This document shows, in pieces, positions 7,410 to 16,829 of a stretch of DNA of 64,000 nucleotides. The first letter of the stretch is position 1. The number at the start of each line of letters is the position of its first letter. Made by a program: the position numbers and the translations under genes. Below the pieces are notes generated by a model, which ran no database searches, was not told the DNA's origin, and saw only the letters and a program-made list of their open reading frames with translations. The stretch spans positions 33,456-97,455 of the forward strand of contig JAEUIN010000220.1 of assembly GCA_016793115.1 (NCBI GenBank), written 5' to 3'. This stretch comes from Planctomycetaceae bacterium. GTDB taxonomy: Bacteria > Planctomycetota > Planctomycetia > Pirellulales > PNKZ01.

Positions 7410-10400
7410 GTGCTCGAACGCTTCTCTCGCATCATCGGCAGTTTCTTAGTAACGGCGGCCTGCTATATGGCCTATGCCGCCGTGGTGGTGCCGTTGATCG
7501 AGCCGCCGTTGCCCGAGACCGTCGTCGAGGCGCCGATCAGCGCCGATGAAGCGGCCGCTCTCGAAGCCAACGCCGAGAAACAGCGGGCGGACCTGCGATA
7601 CTGGTTCGGCGAGCACGATTGGGAACTCGACACGCCGAAGATCATTGAGACGCCGCAGTGCAAATTGCTATTCGACGATTATCGCCCGATGGAAAACGGC
7701 CTCGTCGAACTCAAGCCGTGTTCGATGGTATTTCTCTCCACCGACGGAAGCGGTTCCGAGGAAGACCGCAAACGCCGCGCCCTGGTATTACGGGCTCCCG
7801 ACGGCGCCTTGCTTCGCTTTGACTCAAAAATCGATCTTCGCCAAGCCAAGATCGGCAAGCTCATCGGCGGCGAATTGCTCGGCGAAGTTCACATCGTCGG
7901 CGGACAGCGATTGCCGGGGCCGGAAGACGATCTGATGATTCGCACTCGTGACGTCATGCTCAGCGAGACCGATATATCGACGCCGCATTTGCTGGAATAC
8001 CGAATCGGCACACACCGCGGTCAAGGTCGCGGCGTCGCGATCGAACTCGACAATGTCGAGATCGCCGGCAAGAAAGAGTTGCGCGGGATTAAGACGCTGA
8101 CTCTTCAGGAGCAGGTCTTCTTGCACTTGGAGAGTCAGGGTAACGACGATCTTTTTCCGGGCAACACCTCAAGTAAGACTCCGGCCGGAGTCGCCGCGAA
8201 TGCCGCCAAGTCGAAGACGCCGATCGAAATTCGCTGCTCCGGGCCGTTTACGTTCGACATGATCCAAAACGTCGCCGTGTTTCGCCGCGCAGTCGACGTC
8301 TCACGCCGCCGGCCCAACGTCGAAGCCGACCAAATCACAGCCGACCAACTCAAGGTGTTTTTCGCTGCGAAAGAATCGCAGGCGACCGCCCCTGCCTCGG
8401 GATTCTTCAAGAACTCGCCTCAATTGACGAGTAAGAACCTGCAGCCGACCAGAATCGAGGTCGTCGGCGAACCGGCCGTCGTCCGTGCACCGACGAACAA
8501 TTTGCAGGCCCGCGCTCAAATGATTGAGCATGATTTGGCCACTCGTGCGGTGAGGCTCCGCGACGCCGACGAAGCGATCGTGCGACAGGCGGAAAACGAG
8601 ATTCGCACGGCCGAAATGCAGTTCACGCCGGACACCGACGGTCGCTACGGCACGTTCGTTGCCGAAGGGCGGGGCCGAATTCTCGGTGCGTCGCCGGACG
8701 ATCCGGAACAGGTATTCCAGGCCGAATGGAAGAAGCGGCTTCACTTCCGGAAGCACGAGGGACAGCACGTCCTTACGATCGAAGGAGCGGCGCGCGTTGA
8801 GGCCTCCGGAAGAGGTTCACTCTCCGCCGAGCAAATTCACCTTTGGTTGAAGCAGGCCGCCGTGCCGCTGGAACCAAAGCCGCAAGTTGGAGAGCGCCTT
8901 GATCAACCGACAACGGAACTCATTGCGGATCGAGTCCTGGCCCTTGGCGATGTAAAGATCGAGTCGCGCGGAATGAATGGGAACACGGCGCGATTGGAAG
9001 GTTGGTTTGAATATGCCGCCGTAGGTCCCGGAATGCACCAAGCGTTCTTCCATCCGCAGCCGACGCTGGTCGCGCTAGCGGCCGTCGGCGCAGAATCCCT
9101 CGCGTTTCCCCCTGAAGGAGCCGAAAGCTTGCCGCAGGCCGGCGATTCGACGACTCGGTCACAATTGAGCGGCGCCGATATGTTGCGTCGCGCCGTGCCG
9201 CTGCATGTCGCCGTCGAGGGCGACTCCGCGGCTATCGGCTCCGACGGCGGTCCGCATTCTTCGACGACTCCCCGGACGCCGGCCGATTTCGCCGCCATTC
9301 CGCCTATTGCAGGTACTACGCAGTTCTCCCAGGGCGACGCTGCGAAACAGTACCATTTGCAGGGCGATTTGATGCGGTTGTTGATTCACGTCGTCGAAAA
9401 AAAAATGCACGTTCGCGAAGCGACCGTCGAAAGCAATGTTCGACTAACGGAACTTCCGGTCGGCAAGCTACCGTTGGCGCAACCGTTACTAATTACCGGT
9501 GATTCGCTACAACTGAGCCAGCCGGCGGAAGGCTCCTCCTTTGTCACGGTGACCGGCGCTCCAGCCTATGTTGAAGCGCGCGGCATGACGATGTCGGGAG
9601 GCAAGCTCACGCTCGATCGACCGAACGATCAAACCAATATAGTCGCCGTGCCGGGCCAAGGCTTGATGACATTGCCGATCGATCGCGATTTGCAGGGACG
9701 GCAGACGGCATCGAGCGAGATTCTTCATCTCACTTGGCAGGGGCAGTTGCAGTTCGACGGCCAAACTGCGCACTTCGAACGGGGAATCGAAGCTCGTACG
9801 TCGAATCAACTTTTGAGAACCGATCGACTCGACGTCACCTTTTCCGAGCAATTAGCCCTCGGGCATTCAAGCCAACCGCAGCCCGACGTTCGCCGAATCG
9901 ATTGCTTCGACGGTGTGTTTCTGGAAAGCCGCACCGTCGAGCAAGGAACGCTACGTGGTTTGGAACGGCTGAACGCACGAACGCTCTCGCTCGATCGTCC
10001 GACTGGTGATGTCGTCGCGGAAGGCCCGGGTGAAGTGACTTCGGTTCGCGTTGGTACTCGACGCCGATCGGAGGCCGACGCGACGAATCATCCTGATGGA
10101 ACGGCGGGCGTGCCCGCCATACCGATCGGACTGGGATTATCCATCGGGCAATCAGGCGATTTGACGGCAATCAACTATTTGCAAACGACCTTTCAACGGG
10201 GTATGGCGGGGAACGAAATCCGTCACGAGATGAATTTCTACAATCAAGTGCGCGTGGTTTACGGGCCGGTGCCGGATTGGAATACGGTGGTCGATCCCGA
10301 TCATCCCGAAACTTGGGCAAGAGAGACGGTGCTGATCAAATGCGATCAACTCCAGGTCACCGCCGTCAAAGAACCGGGATCGCCGTCGGATGAATACAAT

Positions 10401-10649
10401 CTTGTCGCCGCCGGGAATACGCTTGTCGAGGGTGCGGCCTACACGGCCCGTGCTCCGCGCGTGACATATGCTCAAGGAAAGGGGCTCGTAGTCATAGAGG
10501 GAGACGCCCGCACGCCCGCCGAACTTTACCGCCAGAAGCATGCGGGTGGGCAGAATTCGGGGACGACGGCACAGCGCTTCATGGTTTGGCCGGAGACAAA
10601 TCGGGTGCAAGTCGACGGTGCGACGTTTTTGGATCTCACTCCGAACTAG
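7410..10649 (+). CDS. Large membrane-anchored OstA/LptA-like protein
   Basis: A 1079-residue protein with one N-terminal membrane segment (SFLVTAACYMAYAAVVVPLI, about residues 11-30), the rest predicted to be periplasmic. The body is rich in beta-strand-like text in which short units recur: a derived matrix is named as template, set against an ID-like list and closed with a value (for example VEADQITADQLKVFF, LRTDRLDVTFSEQL, VLIKCDQLQVTAV, APRVTYAQGKGLVVIEGDA). These are the hallmarks of the OstA/LptA/LptD-N beta-jellyroll family, repeated several times. The position right after kdsD-kdsC, where proteobacteria carry lptC-lptA, supports a role in LPS transport across the periplasm. The start is GTG 7410, 130 nt after kdsC. 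The family call is by eye and needs a profile search; a planctomycete-specific protein of other function is possible. Confidence 0.65.
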   Translation: MLERFSRIIGSFLVTAACYMAYAAVVVPLIEPPLPETVVEAPISADEAAALEANAEKQRADLRYWFGEHDWELDTPKIIETPQCKLLFDDYRPMENGLVELKPCSMVFLSTDGSGSEEDRKRRALVLRAPDGALLRFDSKIDLRQAKIGKLIGGELLGEVHIVGGQRLPGPEDDLMIRTRDVMLSETDISTPHLLEYRIGTHRGQGRGVAIELDNVEIAGKKELRGIKTLTLQEQVFLHLESQGNDDLFPGNTSSKTPAGVAANAAKSKTPIEIRCSGPFTFDMIQNVAVFRRAVDVSRRRPNVEADQITADQLKVFFAAKESQATAPASGFFKNSPQLTSKNLQPTRIEVVGEPAVVRAPTNNLQARAQMIEHDLATRAVRLRDADEAIVRQAENEIRTAEMQFTPDTDGRYGTFVAEGRGRILGASPDDPEQVFQAEWKKRLHFRKHEGQHVLTIEGAARVEASGRGSLSAEQIHLWLKQAAVPLEPKPQVGERLDQPTTELIADRVLALGDVKIESRGMNGNTARLEGWFEYAAVGPGMHQAFFHPQPTLVALAAVGAESLAFPPEGAESLPQAGDSTTRSQLSGADMLRRAVPLHVAVEGDSAAIGSDGGPHSSTTPRTPADFAAIPPIAGTTQFSQGDAAKQYHLQGDLMRLLIHVVEKKMHVREATVESNVRLTELPVGKLPLAQPLLITGDSLQLSQPAEGSSFVTVTGAPAYVEARGMTMSGGKLTLDRPNDQTNIVAVPGQGLMTLPIDRDLQGRQTASSEILHLTWQGQLQFDGQTAHFERGIEARTSNQLLRTDRLDVTFSEQLALGHSSQPQPDVRRIDCFDGVFLESRTVEQGTLRGLERLNARTLSLDRPTGDVVAEGPGEVTSVRVGTRRRSEADATNHPDGTAGVPAIPIGLGLSIGQSGDLTAINYLQTTFQRGMAGNEIRHEMNFYNQVRVVYGPVPDWNTVVDPDHPETWARETVLIKCDQLQVTAVKEPGSPSDEYNLVAAGNTLVEGAAYTARAPRVTYAQGKGLVVIEGDARTPAELYRQKHAGGQNSGTTAQRFMVWPETNRVQVDGATFLDLTPN

Positions 10650-10707
10650 TTCGGTCTTGACCCATTAGATCCCGACCGCGCGTCCCGAGATGACTTAGCC
10701 GGACGCG

Positions 10708-11460
10708 TCAAACACGCCGACGTTCCTGGTCGAGGCGCGCCGCAATGAACTTCAAGGCATGCGGAGCCATCGTATTGTAATAGCTCCAGCCGTGCCCACC
10801 CGCCGAGGTCTCCAGATCGTGCTCGTGAGGAATGCCTAACGAATAGAGTTTCATATGCAAACGCTGAGCGCTCTCATGCCAATGGAAGTCGGTCGGATCG
10901 CTACAGAACCACAGATGTCGCGGCCAATTCAAGGGGTGAACATGAAGCGTCGCCGTGTCTTGTCGAGCGGTCTCCGGATCGGCGTACATCTCGGCGATTG
11001 TTTCACCCTCTTCGTCGTAGTAACGAATCTGGTAGTCGATGGCCGGACTAATCCCGGCCGCGATGGGAAACTTCGCCGGGTGTTTGAAGGCGAATCGCAA
11101 CGCCCCTTGTCCTCCCATGCTGGTCCCCAATAGCGCAATCCGGCCGAGCTGTGAATCGAATTGCTCGGAGATCCAGGGAACGACGTTGTCGACAATATGA
11201 CCCTCGGCTGTGATCGCCGGATCAAATTCACGGCAGATTCGATCCGTCCACCAACTTCGTGCGGTCAACGGTGCGACGACGGGGAGCCCATAGCGATCGA
11301 ATTCGGCACAAAATGCGGCGTTGTCGACAAGACGCCCCAAGTGGACTCCGTGCAGAAACAGAATCACGTTGCCATGGGGATTGCGCGCCACCGGTTCGTA
11401 GATATCTGCCGGATGGCCGGCAATCTGAGTATTGCTCCAACGACCCATTCCAGCGGCCAA
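10708..11460 (-). CDS. Alpha/beta hydrolase, esterase type
   Basis: A 250-residue cytoplasmic hydrolase. The nucleophile elbow is GTSMGG (Ser near residue 114), in LLGTSMGGQGALRFAFKHP, and LFLHGVHLG near 35 fits the oxyanion-hole strand. A late SAGGHGWSYYN supplies the likely catalytic His. The arrangement resembles the esterase D/S-formylglutathione hydrolase-like branch; the substrate is unknown. I chose TTG 11460 because GGAGG lies five bases upstream; an ATG at 11448 would be too far from it. Divergent from hpt. Confidence 0.8.
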   Translation of the reverse strand: MAAGMGRWSNTQIAGHPADIYEPVARNPHGNVILFLHGVHLGRLVDNAAFCAEFDRYGLPVVAPLTARSWWTDRICREFDPAITAEGHIVDNVVPWISEQFDSQLGRIALLGTSMGGQGALRFAFKHPAKFPIAAGISPAIDYQIRYYDEEGETIAEMYADPETARQDTATLHVHPLNWPRHLWFCSDPTDFHWHESAQRLHMKLYSLGIPHEHDLETSAGGHGWSYYNTMAPHALKFIAARLDQERRRV

Positions 11461-11511
11461 GAGAACCTCCGATTTAAGTAACTCTAAAGACTCTGTTTCG
11501 ACATCAATGTA

Positions 11512-11539
11512 TTGGCATTCGTCGCCGGCTCAATAGAAT
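11512..11539 (+). promoter_or_regulatory. Sigma-70-like promoter for hpt
   Basis: TTGGCA (11512-11517), 16 nt, then TAGAAT (11534-11539). The -10 box overlaps the upstream ATG (11538) of the hpt frame, so transcription would begin inside that longer reading and a start further down is favoured. Confidence 0.5.
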
Positions 11540-11621
11540 GGTGGCGTTGCCGATCCGGAAAGAAGCGGCTTCGGATCTGGATCGGGCATACGAACGGACC
11601 CAAAAAACGAGGATTTCCGTT

Positions 11622-12158
11622 TTGAAGATCTTGCTGACGGAGTCGGAAGTGCGCGACGGAGTGCGGCACCTTGCCGCTGAAATTAACTCCTTTTACGGCA
11701 ATCGCCCGCTGTCGATCGTCGGGGTGCTTACCGGTAGCATCGTCCTGTTAGCCGATGTCATTCGCTTGTTGGAAATGCCGCTGCGCGTCTGCGTCGTGCA
11801 AGCGAAGAGCTATCGAGGCGCGACCACGGTGCGGGGCGAGTTGATGATCAATTCCGATTTATTGCCGGATTTGACCGGAAGCGAGGTTTTGGTCGTCGAC
11901 GATATCTTCGACACCGGTCGCACGTTAAACGAACTGTTGCAAAAAATGAGCGCTCTGGGGCCGAAGTCGATTCGCTCCGCGGTCTTATTGCGCAAGCACG
12001 GAAGGCAGGAGGCGCACCGCGAGCCCGACTACTTCGGCTTCGAAATCCCGGATGAGTTCGTCGTCGGCTACGGTCTCGACTACAACGATCACTATCGACA
12101 TCTGCCGTATATCGCGGCCCTCGAACCACATGAGATCGCCGCCGGAAAGGCATCGTGA
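11622..12158 (+). CDS. hpt: Hypoxanthine phosphoribosyltransferase
   Basis: Purine salvage enzyme that joins hypoxanthine or guanine to PRPP. The PRPP-binding motif is EVLVVDDIFDTGRTL, with SYRGATTVRGEL as the flexible loop and VLTGSIVLLADV as the N-terminal PPi loop. The C-terminal FVVGYGLDYNDHYRHLPYI is characteristic of HPRT. I chose TTG 11622 (178 residues, reading KILLTESEV), which has GAGG nine bases upstream and matches the family length. The frame can be extended to ATG 11538 (206 residues), but that adds a non-conserved tail and places the start on a likely -10 box. It overlaps the next gene by GTGA. Confidence 0.93.
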   Translation: MKILLTESEVRDGVRHLAAEINSFYGNRPLSIVGVLTGSIVLLADVIRLLEMPLRVCVVQAKSYRGATTVRGELMINSDLLPDLTGSEVLVVDDIFDTGRTLNELLQKMSALGPKSIRSAVLLRKHGRQEAHREPDYFGFEIPDEFVVGYGLDYNDHYRHLPYIAALEPHEIAAGKAS

Positions 12159-13339
12159 ATCGGCTTCGTTTGATGTTCGTTACGCGCCGCTTTCGTCCGA
12201 TGTGGGGCGGTTTGGAGCACACTTCGATGCGGTTGCTGGGTGAACTCGCTCGGCGCGGGCATCAAACCACGGTCATCACTCCGAAATGGCAAATCGATTG
12301 GCCGGAAGAAACAGATTATGCCGGTGTGCGAGTGTTGCGAGTTCCGCCGCCTGGGCAGTCGGTTTGGTCGGAAGCGTTCTACGCCGGTCGGCTGCGCAGA
12401 ATCCTGCGCCGGCAACGAAACCGCTACGACGTCGCGCTCGTTTCGGGCTTATGGCATGATGCCGCGACGACCCTAAAATCGGCTCGTGAATTACGATTCC
12501 CGGTCGTCATTCAGCCGGAGCGACCGGGCCTGAAAGGCGATTGTCATCGCCAGATCGAAGCTCGCGGCGGACGACGCATTAAATCGCGGTGCGTATCCGC
12601 CGATGAATTCATCGCTTTGTCACCGCTGCTGCAACGGGAGCTTACCGCCGCAGGCTACGCACGAACTCGGATTCGTTTGTTAACTTTGGGAGTGCCGTTA
12701 CAACTTCCGACGACAATGGCACAACGCGACGAAGCGCGGCGGTCTCTGGCTTCGGCCGATCCGGCATTGGTGTTGCCTCGACATGCGAAACTGGCGGTTT
12801 TTGCCGGTCGACTCCATATGTCGGAGAGGCTCGAGACGTTGCTTGAGGCGTGGAAGTTGCTACGTTGCGCGCAGCCGGCGATCCTGTGGATCTGCGGCGA
12901 TGGTCCCGACCGGGACCAAGTTCGACGAAAGATCATTGAAAGCGGTCTGCTTGATCGCGTTAAACTCGTCGGTGCCTTTGACGATGTGGAAGACTTGTTC
13001 CGCGCCGCGGACCTCGCCGTGTTTCCGTCGAGCGATGAAGGACCTGGTGTGGGGTTATTGGAGGCGGCATCATTCGGCCTGCCGGTCGTAGCCGCCGCCA
13101 CGGCGTCGAATTGCGATCTACTTAGCCAAGATGAAGAGTTGAGATTGGTGTCCAAGGACGATCCGGCGGCATGGGCGAGCGTCGTGACTGAATTGCTCGA
13201 TGATGCTGAAAGAGCCCGTCAAATGGGCGCCGCCGCACGTCGACGAATCGGCGAGTCTTATTCCCTCGTCGCCATGGTGGATGCCTACGAACGATTGCTG
13301 AGTGAAGTCGCGGCTCTCCGCTTGAAGGGAGCGACGTGA
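12155..13339 (+). CDS. Glycosyltransferase, GT4-like
   Basis: A 394-residue glycosyltransferase of the GT-B fold, probably transferring a sugar from a nucleotide sugar to an envelope glycan or lipid. The N-terminal half has RFRPMWGGLEHTSMRLLGEL, a glycine-loop acceptor motif. The C-terminal half has KLAVFAGRLHMSERLETLLEAW, ILWICGDGPDRDQV and the donor-binding FPSSDEGPGVGLLEAASFGLPVVA, where Glu residues of the EX7E-type motif are visible. It starts at GTG 12155, overlapping the hpt stop by four bases, and overlaps the next glycosyltransferase in the same way, so the three are translationally coupled. Confidence 0.88.
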   Translation: MNRLRLMFVTRRFRPMWGGLEHTSMRLLGELARRGHQTTVITPKWQIDWPEETDYAGVRVLRVPPPGQSVWSEAFYAGRLRRILRRQRNRYDVALVSGLWHDAATTLKSARELRFPVVIQPERPGLKGDCHRQIEARGGRRIKSRCVSADEFIALSPLLQRELTAAGYARTRIRLLTLGVPLQLPTTMAQRDEARRSLASADPALVLPRHAKLAVFAGRLHMSERLETLLEAWKLLRCAQPAILWICGDGPDRDQVRRKIIESGLLDRVKLVGAFDDVEDLFRAADLAVFPSSDEGPGVGLLEAASFGLPVVAAATASNCDLLSQDEELRLVSKDDPAAWASVVTELLDDAERARQMGAAARRRIGESYSLVAMVDAYERLLSEVAALRLKGAT

Positions 13340-14457
13340 AGAAGCTGCGGTTGCTCCATATCGTCGAAACGCTATGTCCGAGCGGTACGATTCGCTCGCT
13401 ATCGAGCGTGATCGATCGCACGTCCGGCGGCGTTTGGGAGCACCGGGTGATCGCTTTACAGGGCGGCTGCTTTGCGGATCGACTGACGGAAGCGGGCGCC
13501 TCGGTACGAGTTTTGGCCAATTCCGCGACGAACTCTGCGACGACGAAAATTGAAGCAATTCGCCAAGCAAACTTGTCGGATTGGGACTTAGTTCATCTTT
13601 GGGATAGCTCGACGCGACGCATTATCGGTCCGTTGTCGGCGGCTCTAAAACGGTCTCCCTATATCCTGTCGATCCGTGATCCGATCGCGCCCAAGACATG
13701 GATCGGACAGCGGATCGAAAACTTTGTGCTCAATCGTGCGGCCGCCGTCGTTTTCAATTCGCCGTCGCTAAGCGCTGCCGTGAGTAATCGTCTTGCCGGC
13801 GAAGCGGCCGCACGCGAACGATTTACGGTGATCGACGACGTAGCCGCCGAAAGCCCTCATGAAGGCCGCAACCCGCGCGGACAACACCTGCGGCGGGAAC
13901 TTGGCATCGGGGACGACGTCCTCGTCATCGGCACCGCGGCTCGAATCACTCGTCACAAAGACGTGCGTTGCTTAATCTTTGCCGGGGCATTGATGCGCCT
14001 CGCATCCGAGCGCGTTCGAATTGTCATCTTGGGCGATGGGCCGGAGTGCGAGGCGCTCCGACGGTTCTGTACGCTAATGCGAATGGACGACCTTACGGTG
14101 TTCATGGGATCGCGGCTCGACGCACCATCGCTGATCGCCGACTTCGACGTATTCGTCGATTGCGCGGTCGCCGACGGGCCGTCGCTGGGTATTGCCGAAG
14201 CGCAGGCCGCCGGTGTTCCCGTCGTTTGTGCGGATTCCCCCGTCCGGCGCGCACAAGTGGAGTTTGACGCCGGCCGCCTGCTCTTTAGAGCAGGTGATCC
14301 CGGAGAGTTGACCCGACGTCTTTATCAACTTCACAACGACGCTGAGCTTCGTCGCCGATTAGGACAACTCGGTGCGTGCAAGTCGCGATGTCGACGACCG
14401 CTCGCCGAAGTCGCTCGAGACTTTACGGTGCTCTATGAGTCAATTGCGAAGCGCTAG
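13336..14457 (+). CDS. Glycosyltransferase, GT4-like (second)
   Basis: A 373-residue GT-B glycosyltransferase. Features are LLHIVETLCPSGTIRSL at the N-terminus, LVIGTAARITRHKDVRCLIFAGALM at the start of the donor domain, VILGDGPECEALR, and FVDCAVADGPSLGIAEAQAAGVPVV as donor-binding loop. It starts at GTG 13336 within the stop of the preceding gene. Its own TAG stop (14455-14457) shares the palindrome CTAG with the stop of the convergent DUF1080 gene. Acceptor and donor are unknown; the pairing with another GT4-type enzyme suggests a short glycan pathway. Confidence 0.87.
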   Translation: MKKLRLLHIVETLCPSGTIRSLSSVIDRTSGGVWEHRVIALQGGCFADRLTEAGASVRVLANSATNSATTKIEAIRQANLSDWDLVHLWDSSTRRIIGPLSAALKRSPYILSIRDPIAPKTWIGQRIENFVLNRAAAVVFNSPSLSAAVSNRLAGEAAARERFTVIDDVAAESPHEGRNPRGQHLRRELGIGDDVLVIGTAARITRHKDVRCLIFAGALMRLASERVRIVILGDGPECEALRRFCTLMRMDDLTVFMGSRLDAPSLIADFDVFVDCAVADGPSLGIAEAQAAGVPVVCADSPVRRAQVEFDAGRLLFRAGDPGELTRRLYQLHNDAELRRRLGQLGACKSRCRRPLAEVARDFTVLYESIAKR

Positions 14458-15308
14458 AGCTCGCGAATCCAGATATTGCGAAATTTCGTCGGATTGCCGT
14501 GGTTCTGCAGGCTCAACGGCAGTTTCGGAGCGTGTTTGGAATACTCAGGCGGCTTGTGAAAGAAGGTTCCGCCTTCCAACTGGAAATGATTTTGGACCAG
14601 CACGCCGTTTTGAATGACCGTTGCGTATGCCGGCTCGAGCAATTTACCGTCGTCCGAAAACTTCGGCGCGGTAAAGATGATCTCGTAGGTTTGCCACTCG
14701 CCCGGCTTACGGCAAGCATTAACCAAAGGCGGTTGCTGTTTATAGATCGAAGCAGCTTGGCCGTCGAAATAAGTCTTATTTTCATAGGAATCGAGAATCT
14801 GGACTTCATAGATTCCCATCAGATAGACGCCGCTGTTACCGCGCCCCTGTCCCTCTCCCTTGACCTCGGCCGGCGTTGCCCACTCGATATGCAGTTGGCA
14901 ACTTCCGAACGGGCGTTTGGTGGCAACGCCTGCCTTGCCGCCGACCGTCACCGCTCCGTCGCTGACAGTCCAACCTTCGCCCCCCAAGAACTCTTTCGAA
15001 AGATCTTTGCCGTCGAATAAGACGATTGCGTCGGAGGGGGGTGCGCCCGCGGTTCCGGGAGTGACGACCTTGGGCTCCGACCATTTCTTGCCGCTTACAT
15101 ACTCCTTTGTGCCGCCGGACTTTTTCGCGACCGGCTTTTTAACCGCGGCTTCTGGGCCTGTCGCCGCTTTGTTCGGCGACTCAGCGTTCTTCGCCGGCAC
15201 GGCACCCGCTTTACCCGCTGTCGTCGGCTCTGCGCCGAGCACCGACGTGACAAAACAAAGAGCCGAGCCGAATGCGAGCAATCGCATGGGCGACGTACGG
15301 AGCGGCAT
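14454..15308 (-). CDS. Secreted DUF1080 (3-keto-disaccharide hydrolase) protein
   Basis: A 284-residue protein with a signal peptide (RLLAFGSALCFVTSVLGAEP), a low-complexity Ala/Lys/Pro linker to about residue 85, and a DUF1080 domain from VLFDGKDLSKEF to the end. Family marks include GNSGVYLMGIYEVQILDSY and the final PLSLQNHGNPTKFRNIWIREL, the usual concanavalin-like jelly-roll text. Some relatives cleave 3-keto-glycosides. GAGG precedes ATG 15308 at a good distance. It lies 92 nt after the DUF1501 gene on the same strand and belongs to cytochrome module I. Confidence 0.9.
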   Translation of the reverse strand: MPLRTSPMRLLAFGSALCFVTSVLGAEPTTAGKAGAVPAKNAESPNKAATGPEAAVKKPVAKKSGGTKEYVSGKKWSEPKVVTPGTAGAPPSDAIVLFDGKDLSKEFLGGEGWTVSDGAVTVGGKAGVATKRPFGSCQLHIEWATPAEVKGEGQGRGNSGVYLMGIYEVQILDSYENKTYFDGQAASIYKQQPPLVNACRKPGEWQTYEIIFTAPKFSDDGKLLEPAYATVIQNGVLVQNHFQLEGGTFFHKPPEYSKHAPKLPLSLQNHGNPTKFRNIWIREL

Positions 15309-15400
15309 GAATCAAACCTCAGTTAGGCACAAGGGCGGTGGGGGCGTTCAGCAAGTATGTTTCGACGACGAGCGTGGTGCAAGCGGAGAACGAAAGAGTC

Positions 15401-16822
15401 CTATGCGATGATGTCTTGGATGACGTCGCCGAACACGTCCGTCAAGCGAAAATCGCGACCGCCAAATCGGTAGGTAAGCTTTTGATGATCGACGCCGAGT
15501 AGGTGCAGCATCGTGGCGTGGAGATCGTGAATTTCCACTTTGTTCTCCACGGCGAAGTAGCCCCAATCATCGGTACGACCATAGGTCGTTCCACCTTGGA
15601 CACCGCCCCCTGCGAGCCACATGGTGAATCCGAAAGGATTGTGATCGCGCCCGTCGGAACCTTGCGCCATCGGCGTCCGTCCGAACTCACCGCCCCAAAT
15701 GACCAGCGTTTCATCCAGCAGTCCGCGGCTCTTAAGATCTCTAAGTAATCCGGCGGTGGGCTGGTCGACGGCGCGGCAATTGCGCTCATGACCTTCTTTC
15801 AACTTGCTGTGCTGATCCCAGCGATCCGTTCCGACGCTGGGGCAAGTAACTTCAATGAAGCGAACGCCTTTTTCGACCAGGCGTCGGGCTGACAAGCACA
15901 TTGCTCCAAATATTCGAGTCGGCTCATATTCGGCTTCGAGTCCGTACAGCCGCTTCGTCGCTACCGATTCCCGGCTCAGGTCCATCAATTCCGGCACGAC
16001 CGACTGCATACGGTAGGCGAGTTCGTAATTGGCGACGGCCGATTCGAGAGCGTCGTCGGTTCCCCGCTCGGAAATGCGCCCTCGATCGAGCCGTTCGAGC
16101 AAACGCAATTTATTGCGCTGCAAATCCGGCGTCGCCTCGCGACGATCGACGTCGGCGACCGGCGTCCGGCCTGACTTGAAAACCGAACCCTGGAAATTGG
16201 CGGGGAGAAAACCGCTGCCGAAGTTGTCGAGTCCGCCGGGGGGAATCAGTCCGCCGTTCAGAACGATGAAGCCAGGGAGGTCACGGCACTCCGAGCCGAG
16301 CCCGTAAGTTGTCCAGGCACCCATGCTCGGACGTCCTTGAAGTCCACTTCCCGAATGAAGGAAGTAATTCGCGAACGTGTGCTCGGAGAAATCCGATGTC
16401 ATCGAGCGTACGACGCACAAGTCGTCGGCGCAGGTTGCGGTATGCGGCAGCAAATCGCTTACCGACAGGCCGCTTTCACCGTAGCGCCGAAACTTCCATT
16501 GACTCTTTAACACTTTGCCGACGTTGTTGAATTGCGTCGGCGGTGTCTTCATTTTGATCGGATTGCCGTGCTCTTTGTCGAGCAGCGGCTTGGGATCGAA
16601 CGTGTCGACTTGCGACGGACCGCCGTCCATGTAGAGAAAGATCACGCTCTTCGCCTTGGCGGCGTGCGTGACGGCCGGATGTCGGTGCCTCACGGCAGGT
16701 TTCGCCCCATAGGCGTCGTCGTCGAGCAAAGCCGCGAAGGCCGCGGCGCCGAAACCGCCCGCGGCGCGGGCGAGCATGTCGCGGCGAGTCAACGGAAGCG
16801 TTTGAAATCGTCGACAATGCAT
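15401..16822 (-). CDS. DUF1501 domain protein (module I)
   Basis: A 473-residue protein of the sulfatase/alkaline-phosphatase-fold DUF1501 family. It opens with a Tat-like LTRRDMLARAAGGFGAAAF, then AKSVIFLYMDGGPSQVDTFDPKP, the metal-site text of the family, and later IWGGEFGRTPMAQGSDGRDHNP. I chose ATG 16822 because the longer frame overlaps the 3' end of the upstream cytochrome gene. It lies 7 nt after that gene, so the pair is co-transcribed, which is the usual planctomycete arrangement. The substrate is unknown; the family is expected to be exported and to work with its cytochrome partner. Confidence 0.92.
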   Translation of the reverse strand: MHCRRFQTLPLTRRDMLARAAGGFGAAAFAALLDDDAYGAKPAVRHRHPAVTHAAKAKSVIFLYMDGGPSQVDTFDPKPLLDKEHGNPIKMKTPPTQFNNVGKVLKSQWKFRRYGESGLSVSDLLPHTATCADDLCVVRSMTSDFSEHTFANYFLHSGSGLQGRPSMGAWTTYGLGSECRDLPGFIVLNGGLIPPGGLDNFGSGFLPANFQGSVFKSGRTPVADVDRREATPDLQRNKLRLLERLDRGRISERGTDDALESAVANYELAYRMQSVVPELMDLSRESVATKRLYGLEAEYEPTRIFGAMCLSARRLVEKGVRFIEVTCPSVGTDRWDQHSKLKEGHERNCRAVDQPTAGLLRDLKSRGLLDETLVIWGGEFGRTPMAQGSDGRDHNPFGFTMWLAGGGVQGGTTYGRTDDWGYFAVENKVEIHDLHATMLHLLGVDHQKLTYRFGGRDFRLTDVFGDVIQDIIA

Positions 16823-16829
16823 AACGCGA

